Shown in pieces: positions 1 to 10,700 of a DNA stretch of 31,385 nucleotides. Source of the stretch: Heterotrichella gracilis (taxonomy: Eukaryota; Sar; Xanthophyceae; Tribonematales; Xanthonemataceae); contig JAULBX010028194.1 of the NCBI GenBank assembly GCA_032358255.1, positions 1-31,385 of the forward strand. The letters run 5' to 3'. The position numbers and the translations under genes were made by a program. Below the pieces are notes generated by a model, which saw only the letters and a list, made by a program, of their open reading frames with translations, did not search any database and had not been told where the DNA came from. The stretch's first letter is position 1. The number at the start of each line of letters is the position of its first letter.

Positions 1-478
1 TGGTGTGCAATATTCGTGAATAACGAAGCTATAATAAAAGAGTTTTAACAAGCAACAGGCTCATATGTATTCAATAGAAAGTGCCAGCAACCCGTGGTTA
101 CCGCACCCCCAGGCTGAAAAGGACTGCGAACCACCCCAACAAGGTTCAAAAAAATTCCTGGTCCATAGCCTCCATACACTTCAACACCACACCTACTCCA
201 ATACCAACATCACACAAAACTGCAGCACTCCACAAACCAAACCCAACAAGGACCGCTGCTTGGCAGGAGCTGCCACAGCCCCCCCATGCCCCCAGTTGGT
301 GTAAACCCTAAACCCTAAACCCTTGCACTAAACCACACCACCCACCGTGGTGTCGTCCCCATCACGGCAGCCTTTGCACCCTACCAGATAGGTGGGTTGG
401 ACACCAGCGGAGGCACCTTGCTGCTTCATGCTCTCATCACGCTCTCATCACACTCTCATTTGGCCTCATCATGATGGG
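1..478. other. 3' flank of CAP-A; no gene seen
   Basis: I see no convincing gene here. The left part is AT-richer and then C-rich. A short run of telomere-type CCCTAAA units lies at about 301-322. The stretch at about 425-470 contains several short CTCTCATCA-like repeats just beyond the CAP-A stop codon. Open frames here are short and have no recognisable protein features. Confidence 0.5.
301..322. repeat. interstitial telomere-type repeat (CCCTAAA)
   Basis: About two and a half CCCTAAA units, the plant/green-algal telomere unit. It is short and internal to the sequence, so it is not a chromosome end. Similar short runs occur at 3090-3110, 6419-6447, 13826-13872 and 23438-23456, mostly in introns. 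Confidence 0.8.
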
Positions 479-2643
479 TCACTTGGCGCACTGCGGCGGG
501 TTGGCCACCAGGGGAGGCACCTCCTGCCTCAGCAGCTGCGCGCTGGCTTCCACATCCGGGTTGTCAAAGCTGCCATAGAAGTAATTGCCCATAGGTGAGT
601 AGCGGCAGGCCACTGTGTATCCCAGGAAGGTGGAGTTGCTGCAGGTGGTGATGCCGCAGCCGATGGAGGTGCTGTCCGCCCAAATCAGCTGCAGGGAGGC
701 GGGTGGTTTCGGGTTTAGGGTTTCAAGGTGTAGGGTTTATGGTCTTGCCGCAACCCACGGAGGTGCTGTCCCCATACATCAGCTGCAGGGAGGCGGGTGG
801 TTTAGGGTTTAGGGTTTCAAGGTGTAGGGTTTACGGTCTTGCCGCAGCCGATGGAGGTGCTGTCCGCCCAGATCAGCTGCAGGGGGCCGGCATGCAGGGT
901 TATGGTTTAGCTCTAGGGTAGCTTTAGGTGAGCAGGGGGTGAGTGGGTTGTGTGGATACTAGAGATGCTGGCTGAGGGAGGCGTTATGTGCACATTGTGT
1001 GGAGTATGGTTACAATGCGCCACTCTCAAAGCCCTCTGCAGTACATAGCCCTAAGGCAATAAGAATATGTCATAAACCCTAAACCCCTAACAGATATATG
1101 GGTTGCAAATACGAGTATGTGACTTGCCCCACAGATGGACCCTAAACCCTAGGCCCACCTGTGTGAAATGCCCAATGTTTAGGAAGCCCTCGCTGTACAC
1201 AGGGGCGGGGTTGCAAAAGTTGTAGTTGGCTATTTCCTCGTAAAAGTCGTCCTGCGACTGCGCGCAGTTGACCACCACATTCTTCATGTTGGGACCTGTG
1301 CCGTAGCGCGCGTTCAGGTTCTCCCCCTCGTTGGCTGGCCTCAGCGCAATCATGCCAGGCTCTTCATAGAAGCTGGAGTGCTGCAGCCATGTGCACCCAT
1401 ACTTGTCTGCCACCTGCTGGGAGTAGGTCTGGGCTTCGGCTGCCAGATGATCCGACCAGGTCTGTGCGGGCACGCCATGCAGGGCGCGCATGGCGTTGAC
1501 CTTGGCTAGGGTTGCGGGCCCATCGGGGCACTGGGTGGTGGTGTAGGTGGCGGCGGGTTCGGGCGCTGGCGCCGGGGCCGGGGCTGGTGCAGGAATCATC
1601 TCCGGTGATGGCGGTGGGGGTGGGGATGGCGATGTGTCTGGTGGTGGGGATTGCCCTGGGGATGGAGATTGGTCTGGTGCCGGTGCTGGGGATTGCAGTT
1701 CTGGGGATGGAGCGGGAGGCTCATTACCAGTGGGCGCTTCGGCGGGTGGGGGAGGCTGTGTCATCGGTGGGGGGCTTTCTAGCACTGGCGGTGGGGATTG
1801 AGCAAAAGGTGGTGGGGATTTTGCTGCTGGAGGTGGCGACTTTTTTACTGGTGGTGGCGATTTCTTGACAACCGTGGGTTTTGGAGGGGATTTCTTGGCT
1901 GGTGGTGGGGATTTCTTGGCTGGTGGCGGCGACTTCTTCTTTGGTGGCGGCGACTTTTTCTTTGGTGGCGGCGACTTTTTCTTTGGTGGCGGCGGCTTTT
2001 TCTTTGGTGGTGGGGACTTTTTCTTTGGTGGTGGGGACTTTTTTGCCAGCAGGTTGCGTGAGGAATGGCCTGCACAGGATTGGGCGTACCCAGGAGTGGG
2101 TCAGCACTTGCACGGGCATGGGGATGCTGTGCCGTGCCATACACATATATACAGGATGTTGTCTATGTCCCACTGGGGCGCGACGGGTACATTATTATTC
2201 TATTCTAATCTATATAAAGGATGTGATCACCTGCAGACCATGGCGGGTTTGCACCAGGAGGGTATATGGAGGCACACACACAGGTGGAACCTTGCATCTC
2301 AATGGGCAGAAGCAGGCGGAACCTCGCATGCACATGCACCTTGCAGAGCCTCAACCAGTGCACCTTCTCCCCCCTGGTGTTGCACCAACCGCCCCCCTCC
2401 CTCCCCGCGCAATCTCCCTATCTGGCTGCCTCCCCTGGCGTCCACATCCTGCGCACTGCCACCCCCCACTGCAGCCACCGCCACCACCCACAGAAGCACC
2501 ACCAGGAGGCCGCTTGTGTGCAAGGTGGTGTGGGGACGCCGGTGGCGGTGGTGGTGGCGGTGGTGGTGGTGGTGTGCTGTGCTTGCAGGAGGGCTGTCAC
2601 TTTGCGCCTGCCTATGTGAGCCAGTGGCAGGTGGGCTGGCCAT
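479..2643 (-). CDS. CAP-A: secreted Pro/Lys-rich CAP (SCP/PR-1-like) protein
   Basis: Three-exon model: 2643-2340, 2069-1159 and 688-479, all GT-AG, phases 1 and 0, 474 aa. Exon 1 has a His/Arg-rich n-region, then the hydrophobic segment LLVVLLWVVAVAAV, read as a signal peptide or anchor; the n-region of about 45 residues is long, so the ATG is the least certain part. Residues about 110-276 form a Pro-rich linker with repeated SPPPKKK, then an Ala-Pro run, typical of hydroxyproline-rich algal wall proteins. Residues about 278-474 are the CAP domain. All four CAP cavity residues are visible: His in QHSSF, Glu in GENLN, Glu in FYEEI and His in GHFTQ. The signature is completed by LIW at the start of exon 3. 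The family is extracellular (known); a cell-wall or matrix role is inferred. Unlike the other members it lacks the RGGGWSQ motif after the signal segment. Its intron 2 carries duplicated exon-3 starts. Confidence 0.86.
653..885 (-). repeat. 94-bp tandem repeat carrying duplicated exon-3 start of CAP-A
   Basis: Units begin at 653, 747 and 841, a period of 94 bases. The first unit contains the true 3' splice site and start of CAP-A exon 3. The next two lie in intron 2 and repeat the acceptor plus about 12 codons. If used, copies 2 and 3 would encode LMYGDSTSVGCGK and LIWADSTSIGCGK, each followed by a short tail ending in NPTP and a stop. Telomere-like GGGTTTAGGGTTT sits inside each unit. Confidence 0.85.
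1547..2050 (-). repeat. Pro-rich linker coding repeats of CAP-A
   Basis: Imperfect codon-level repeats encode SPPPKKK, SPPPAKK and then APAPAP units on the minus strand. The plus strand therefore looks Gly/Trp-rich in several frames; those frames are antisense shadows. Confidence 0.8.
2530..2578. repeat. GGT/GTG microsatellite in CAP-A exon 1
   Basis: A run of GGT/GTG-type triplets encodes the His-rich stretch of the n-region on the minus strand. The equivalent His run is shorter in CAP-C and CAP-D. Confidence 0.7.
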
Positions 2644-4736
2644 GTCTGCCCAGAGATGGTGTGCTGGTGGTGGTACTGAGGGTGGTGTGCTGGTGGGGTG
2701 TGTGTAGTGCTTGGAGGTGGTGGTTGCTGGGTGGGACGTGTGCTGTGGGCTTGGGCTGGTTTGGTGTTGCTGGGCCTGCCGACAGTGGGAAGGCACAGGG
2801 TATCAGCATGGGAAGGCATAGGTATCTGCAATGATACCATAGCAAAGGCGCAAGGCGTTGGCGAGGGGGTTTTGCGGGCTGAAGCTCACTGCTCGCCTTG
2901 TCACCAGTAATGGCATGGCACAGCTGTTATGGGGGTGCTAGCAGCGCTGTGCATATGCAACGGTGGAATAGAGAGCTACAGAGTAACATTACCCAGGCAC
3001 CACTCTTCCGGAGTAGCACCATGCCGCAGCGATTGACCCCAAATCTCAGTCACAACGACTGTGTAGTGCCCATTGTCCAACCTTGGGCACCCTAAACCCT
3101 AAACCCTAACCTTGGGGCACCCTAACTTTAATCCCAAAAGGCAACTGGTTGCACCACACTGAGGCCAGTGGAACTTGTATGGACCTTGGCACTAGTCACA
3201 AAGCAAAGCAAGCCGGGCGCAAGCTAGCTTGCAGGCAACACCGCAGGCCGTGGCCAGCCACAATAGGGCTTCCCCCCCAGCTTCCATTGGCCCTACTCCC
3301 TCCTCGAGTGGTGCCACGGGCGCACCAGTACCAAGTGCTCAAACACCTTTATCTTCCTAGACGGTATTGGGCTATCCCTAACGGCCTTAGAGTGCGAAGC
3401 GCGACTATCTGTGGTCCACTGATTGGGGGACCATGGGTGCGGGTGCTGGGGAGTGCCCAGCAGTAATCGGAGACCAACGACGTGCACCGAGCACAATCGG
3501 GCACAGGAAAAATGGCAAGAAATACGTGCCCCAAAGCACGACGAACGGCCAGGTTGACAAAAAAAGTTGTACTGTATTCCCTTCTGGCAGGTCGAAGTGC
3601 ATGCACGTCGTGCACTGTGGCCAATTGTGGGTGCAAGGGTGGGGCCAGTGTGAGTGCAGCAGCACGCACGGCAGCACTCAACCACACTATCAGCCTACCT
3701 TAGCCGAGGAGCCGGCTTCAACTGCCGCAGCCTCCCCTGTATCAGCAGAACTTGTGCTCCTGGATCAAAGGCTAGCGCAGAAGGTTATCACAACGAGTGC
3801 TGCACGGACAATTGGTTTCGCTAGTTCGCTAGTTTTGCGTCGCAGGCAATGCTGGCAATGCTGGATTTGTGGTTGCTGAAGAAGTGCGTTTGCAGGTGTT
3901 GCCTCTTTAAAAGCAACAAAAGCAACCAGCTCGCCGACTTCGGGGAGAGCTGATACGGCATCTCTGACAACGGCGGACCGTATGGCCACATTTTTCGTAA
4001 TCATTCGTCTTGCAACATACGGATACCTTAAAACCCTAACGGATGTACGTGACCCTTCACCGATGCAGAGGTGGCCGCGCCATTTTTGTGGAGCTTCACA
4101 CGCCTGCCACCTGGGACAGAACTCGGGACGCGGGGGTCGATTACGTACATCCATGTGAACTGTCCCCTGCCGCCTGTGACCACCGGTGAACGGCGGCAAT
4201 GAACGTCACCTTTTGGAAAACAGTGACGTCAACGGCACTCCTAGCTTTTGAACATTTCTAGAGGCCCTCACCGAGGGTCTCAGTGAGGGGGATCAGGCCA
4301 AAAATTCTCGCAGAATAGTGCACTTGTAGTCAATCCTGTGTACTACATTCTGCTCAACTCAGTCACAAGCCCTCCAGCTGTATCATCACAGCCACATCAG
4401 CAGCACAGGCTTGCGCCGCCAGCTCTGCCTTGGCAGGCCATGCACCCCACCCAGGTGTGCCTTGCACCACTCAAGCCCATGCTCCATGCTACTGCATGGT
4501 GCTAGGCTGGGTACAACCCCACCACACCACATGCTGCGTGCCCACACAGCCAGAGGGCCGCCCACCAGGCCACTGCTGCCAAGCTACCAGCCCCCACCAC
4601 TCATACCTATCTACATCTCACATGCCAAGCCACGGATGCTCAAGCTATCTTCACCCCGGTGACCCAGCTTCCCAGTTCAGAAAAGGTGACATATCCCAGA
4701 GCCACACAGCACAGCCCACCCTGCCCCACCCACACC
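2644..4736. other. intergenic region between CAP-A and the SART3-like gene
   Basis: It holds the upstream region of CAP-A, which is GT-rich to about 2770, and the 3' flank of the SART3-like gene. Telomere-type units lie at 3090-3110. The part at about 3150-4260 has lower C-richness, several overlapping frames of 70-150 codons and no family I recognise. The longest are a plus-strand frame at 3433-3879 and a minus-strand frame at 3765-4199. No splice pattern or domain supports either, so I do not call them. A short perfect inverted repeat lies at about 4264-4288. Confidence 0.45.
4264..4288. other. short inverted repeat (7-bp stem)
   Basis: CCCTCAC and GTGAGGG flank an 11-base loop, forming a possible hairpin about 450 bases beyond the SART3-like stop codon. 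Function unknown; it may be chance or the edge of a decayed insertion. Confidence 0.4.
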
Positions 4737-7700
4737 CTACTTTTTCAGCAGCATCGAGCGGAAGTCTGCATTGGACAGAGTGCCACCCCCGGGAGCAGCG
4801 GCATCCCCGCCTGCACCACCCTTTCCCTCCCCATCCTTTCCCTTTTCCCGCGCCACCTTGACCGCCAGGGCGCGCGGCACAAAGCCCATGACGGCCTCGC
4901 CGGCGCGCGTGGTGCCCCCGCCCCCGCTGATGTCGATGGACTGGTGCTGGTTGCGCGGCATGGCGGTGGGCGCGGCGCCCGGGGGGCCTGCGGGGGCATG
5001 GGCCGGGGCCGGGTTGGCGTGCGCACACGTGGGCGTGTGGTGGGATGGCATGCGTGCATGTGGGTGCATTGTGTGTGTGGTTGGTTGGCGTGCGTATTTG
5101 TAGGTCATGCGCGTGTGGCGGGATGGCATGTGGGCTTCCACGCAGGTGCATGCGCGTGGATGGTGCTTGCGCAGGTGCATGCGCTGGCTCATGGCCAGTA
5201 GATGCACCTTGGACGGTGGCTGATAACATGACGTGCGTTGGACCATACATGGGCGTTACCTCTCTGGCGCAGCGCAACACATGCCAACGCCAACGCCATA
5301 TATATACCAGTGATCCGTGTCAATACACTAAACCCATACGCTTTACCCAAAACACGCACCATGGCCCCTCCCGCCCCTCCCACGTGCCGCAAACCCGCCC
5401 CGCCCGCCCCTGTCACCCCGCCCGCCCCTCTCGCCTCGCCCACCGCCCCGCCCGCCGCCTCGTCCGCCGTCAGACCCCCCTGCACGTGGCGTTGACTTGA
5501 CTATGCTGACCTGGCGCCCCGCCAGCTGTGCGCCGTCCAGTGCCAGGGCCTTGGCGAGCGCCTCCTGGGTCCCCAACTCGACATACGCAAATCCCTGCAC
5601 ACGGAGGGCAATGCCCTCAAAACGCTCTGACGGCAAACATGGATGGACAATATAGCGTGTACTCTTTATACTAGAATGGATAAAGGTGGCGATTTTGACA
5701 GCAAAAGCAAGGCGTTGGGGCATGCGCAGTGGCAGGGGCAGTAGCACACACATGTACAGTCAGCAGGCCCACGAGCAGGTCCATGCAGGGGTATACTAAC
5801 CAGTATAATTAATATACCCTTGGTCATGGCTAGTAAAAGGCTTGCGCAAGCGCCCTAACCTTACACCCTAAAACCCTACACACGAACCTTGCAGGCGCCA
5901 GCTGGGTCCCGCACCACGCGCACGGCCTTGACCTCCCCGCACGGCTCAAACAGCTTTTCCACCTGGCCATCCTTCACAGTTGGCCTCAGCCCGCGCACAA
6001 AGGCGGTGCAGGCATCGCTGTAGGAAGGCCGCGCCTCCCCCCCTGTACCCTCGCTAGGGTTTTGTCCAGAGGTGCCAGGCCCTGGGTGGCCATTCCCTGC
6101 CGCAGGCTCACCGGATTGGTCACGTGCGGTACTGGCAGGGGCTGTGTCTGGGGGAGCTGCAGTACCAGGTGGCGCGGTGGGGGTGGCTGTGGTGGGGGAG
6201 GCTGCGGTGGTGCCAGGTTGCGCTGCGCCGCTGGGTGAGGGTACTGGTGGCCCATTGCTGGTGGGTACTGCACCAGGTGGCGTTTCGCCGTTGGCAGCAG
6301 CGGCGCTGGGCGCCGCCTGCTCGGGCGGGCGGGGCTTTTTTGCCTGTGCGGCGCTGTCTGCCTGAGGCTGCTTGCGCTTCTTGGCGGGCGGCTTGGGGGC
6401 GCCTGCGCCTGCGCACACAGGGTTAGGTTTAGGGTTTAGGTGTAGGGTCCATCGCATGCATCACACACCATGCATCAGTCACATGGCCAACAACGATTGC
6501 TGTTGGACCGGTGGCTGTCGCCAGGGCTGCGCCTGTCGAATGCACAATAGTGGGTTGGTGGTCTACTATTTGGGCACTTTGCTGGAGGCATAGGGGCCAG
6601 TGCGTACCGGACCTTCCCGGCACTGGGCTTGGTGGCTCCAACGTGGAGTACACTACCGTATATAGGAGCCCTTCGTACATTAGTATACCCCGTGCTAAAC
6701 TACCAAGGCTGCATTCGTCGCACGCATCAATCACAGCATCAGTCACACACACCCAAACGCCAGCACCGCCACACAGCATGACAGGTGCGCAACCCTACCT
6801 TGCCCCGACTTGCCAAAGTTGGGGTCCGCCTCCCTCCGCATGCGCACCATTTCCTCTCTGGTGAGGCGCGGGGCGGCGTCGGCGGCGCTGGCGGCTGCGG
6901 CGGCCGCAGAGGTGTCGGCGGCCGCAGCCGCAGCTGCCGCTGCAGCCTCGAGTATTGGTTCCACCTTGAGGCAGGCCTGCCAGTATTCCTCGGCGCTGCA
7001 TCGGGAATAGGGAACAGGGTTTTACAGGTTTGCATTTGTACGCACCCTCATGCATGCACCCCTATATGCCGTGCAACAAACCAAACAGGCCATGCGACCC
7101 TCTGCCCAAGTGACCACATGACCACAAACACTTACACTACCCCAGGGGCCTCGTCCCCAGGCCCCACACGCATCCGAGCCAGAGCACACGACCCCCCCAC
7201 CCCCACCCCCCACCCCCTACCCCTCACCTGCCCACATCATCCTCCAGCCTGAGCCAGGCGGCGCACACCTGCTCCTGACCCCCCCCCTCCAGGTGGCGGC
7301 TGTAGCACCGCTTGAACAGCGCGCGGGCCTCGCGTATGTGGCCCGTGCTACGCTCCATGGCCACATACGCTAGCCAGGTTTCAGGGTACCTGCGGGGCAT
7401 GTGAAACCCTTATGCGCGGAAACCCAAAACCCTATGATACACCCTAGCCAGGTTTCAGGGGACCTGCGGCGCATGGCAGGGGTGAATCCCTGATGTGGCT
7501 GGCGGTCCTTTGGGCATGCGCATGGGGATGGATGGCTGGCTGGGGGCCTGCTGTGGGTGAGTGGCGTGGAGAAACCCTGCCATCATAGGTGAAACCCTAG
7601 CATGCCATGCATGCAGGCGGCGCAGGAATGGCCCACATGCACACGCACATGCCTAGGCGCGCGCCGCAACCGAACCCCACCATCCAAGCTTGGCACCAGC

Positions 7701-10700
7701 CCCCCCCCCCCCCACACACACTCTTACCTCCCCGCAGGCGTCTTCAGCGCCGCCTCCCACACCCTCCTGGCCGCACCCACATCCCCAGCCAACCCCAGCT
7801 CACACCCCGCCCAATAGGAGGTGAGTGCCAGGCTGCGGTCCACATTGTCCGGCCAATAGCTGGCGAGCAGGGCGGTCCCCGCGGAGAGGGTTGCGCGCAA
7901 GGCGGGGATGGAGTCCGGTCCCTGGCGCCGCAGGAATGCTCCCCGTGCCCGGATGACTTCGGTGTAGTCTTCGGCGCTCTGTGGGGGTAGGGGTTTGGGT
8001 GGGCTGTCACTTGTGGCTGATAGCAGTGCCCCGAGACAGAATAGAGAATTTCTGCCAATGCATTCTGCCAGAATGAATTCTGCCACCCTGAAAAAGAGCT
8101 AAAATTTGGCAGAAGTACAAGGGAAATCCAATAATGACAAGTAATTAGGGTTTAATTACGTGTAATTAGCTGTAATTGGCATAGTAATAGATTGTGATCA
8201 TACATTTAGGAGAACCACATAGTTGTTTCACACTTATTTAATGTGGCAATTTTTACCCCCGTCACCCCCTCTGTCACCCACCCACCCCCACCCCACCCCA
8301 CAGGCAACCCCACCCCACCTGCAGCCCCGCCACCAGCGCCTTGTCATACATGGCCTCATGCTGCGGGTCGCCCCCCCCACCCCGTTCCAGTGCGCGCATC
8401 CCCCTGGCCCACAGGGTCCCCACCCAGGGGCAGTTGCGGAGGGCGCGCGAGTACACCCCGTTGATCAGGGAGGCTATCTTGAGGTTGGTCTCAAGGTAGC
8501 GAGCATACTGGAGCCAGAGGTAGTGGGTCACTGGGAAGGCGGCAACAGTGCGCTCAAACATGACCTGCGGGGGGCGGAAAGGGGGGGGTGGGGATCACAA
8601 AAAGCGAGGGTGTTTGAAACATCTGCCTGCAGGACACGGGCGTCATCTAATTCCCAGGAAAAAATATACTAGTGGGCAGCAACCGCCCCCTCAAATCTGC
8701 CCTGCGGGAAGGTAGTGGGAGGTGGGGTGGCGGGCCACGAAATTGAGGAGGATTGAGGCTTCCAGAACGGGGCAGTCATGACGGCAATCAACCCAAGGGA
8801 TGCCTGCAACAACATGTGCCCTGGGTCTGCCTGCGCCAGGTTCAGCCAAATGTAGGCCAAACACATAAAACCCCCCAACCCAGCCCCAGCCTGATGAAGG
8901 CCCCTAAAATGTCATAAAGCACTGCCCCGGACCCTTCCCTAGGGTCTTCCCATTCCTGCGCGCACACCGGGTCCACCTGCGCCTGCTCCAGCCGTATGTA
9001 GGCCGAAACTCTCCCAAAATTCCAAGATAACACCCAGAACCCTTCCGGAATGCCAGGAAAACACGCTTGAGCCCTGCTTACAACCGCCACAAAAGTCCCC
9101 ATACCTGCACCCTAGCGGGGTCCGCCTGCGCCTGCTCTAGCCGTATGTAGGACATGTGCGATGCCAGGCTGGCGGCATCTGCGGGGCTGCCTGCCAGCGC
9201 CTGCTCGTAGGGCAGCCGCGTCTCCAGGGCCTGAAGGGCGCGCTGGTGGGCGGCGCGCACGTGGGGGGGGAGCTGCAGGTGGGGTGTGGGTGTAAGTGGG
9301 TGGGTGGATGGGGTGTGGATTGCGTGTTGGGGGTGCTGCGCGGTGACGGGGTGTGTGGGTGCTGTTGCGGGGATGGGACATGGGACGGGAGCTGCGCGTG
9401 GTGTTGAGGGATGGTGGCAATGCCCCTGTTGCTATCAAGCGAGCGAGCACGGAACGAGGAGTTGGATGTGCGTGTGCGTTTGGGCAGCGGGAGGTGCCCC
9501 GACTGGTGCTGGGTGGCGTTGAGGGCAGGGGGCAGCCACCTCAACTTGTGCCAATGCCATGCCACCCCCAATCCCCCACCAAGCACTGCACTGTGTCCCC
9601 CTCCTCCCCCTTCCACCCACCCCCCCACCCACCACCCAGCACCCACCTCCCGCTGCGCCTGGCCCTCGGACAGCCCCTGCTCGAACGCCGCGCACTGCTC
9701 CACCAGCCCCTCGCACCCCATCAGGGGCAGCGCCAGCTGGCGGTGGTACAGCTGGCGCACGCGGGTAGCGCCCTCGGGGCCGCTCTTGCCGCTGGCCACC
9801 AGGCCCTGCTCGTAGCCTCTGGGATGCATATGGGGTGGGGGTTGATACGCAGCGCTGTTATACCCCATTACTGACCACCACCTGAATGTGCACATGTGGT
9901 GGTGCAGCGTGCATGCAGTTGCATGTGTTTGTGGGCAGCCAACACCCACACTGTAAATGTTTGAAACTGTAGATTGACAGGCATTTTTTGCAAGTTCTGG
10001 TGCATGTAGCTTTGTGAGAGGCACATGGCCGCGCCGCTCTCACATGGGAACAAACCCGCGCTCCACCTGACTGCCAACCCCCTTGCGACACTTCCTCCAC
10101 ACACGCCTGCCGCCACTCCTTATGGGTAAATTCCTCCACTCCACCCACCTAAACATGTTCCACAGCTGTGCCCCCTCAGCCACATGCAGCCCCGCAGCGG
10201 TCAGCGCACGCTCCGCCACGTCAGCAAACCGCACGCGCCCCGCCGCCTCCCCAGCCTGCACCCCTGGGTCGCTCTGGAGGAACCTGCACAGGTTCAGGGG
10301 TTCAGGATTAGGGTTAAGGGTTTACCCTGAATTTAAGCATCAAGTGTGGACACGCGCTGCTCCTGCATGCCTACCCTTGGGTTTCGGACCCTCCGCCCGG
10401 TTTGCATTTTGTCGACATTGTCATGCCATGCACAGCACGTGGCTTTGTTGAGCAATGGGCCCAGGAGGCCATCCACTCCTGGCATGGCCAGCCAGGTGCC
10501 TGGGTTCCAACAACCCCTAAACCCTGAACATGCATGGAAAAACCAATAACCCTGATTGCTTCAAATTTCAACGAAGATTTTAATCCAGTTGACCTCATGC
10601 AACACCCAGTGAGTGCATTCCCACCAATCATAGCCCACCCAGCACCCACCAGGAGCCTTTTTCTTCGAAGTTGTGCATTTTCCGACACCCTTTTGCAGCC

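Noticed and set aside
301..322. Chromosome end
   Set aside because: Telomere-type units are only two to three long, occur in both orientations and lie throughout the window, largely in introns; they are interstitial.
1547..2707. Plus-strand Gly-rich and Trp-rich open frames
   Set aside because: They are antisense readings of the CAP-A Pro-rich exon and its His-coding microsatellite; the same artefact appears at 14641-15226, 19446-20232 and 23654-24248.
3765..4199. Minus-strand 144-codon open frame as a gene
   Set aside because: No recognisable domain, no signal peptide, no splice context and no paralogue in the window; similar-length frames overlap it on the other strand.
7701..7714. C homopolymer as a frameshift site
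   Set aside because: It lies in SART3 intron 7, outside coding exons, so it has no frame consequence; it may only affect assembly quality.
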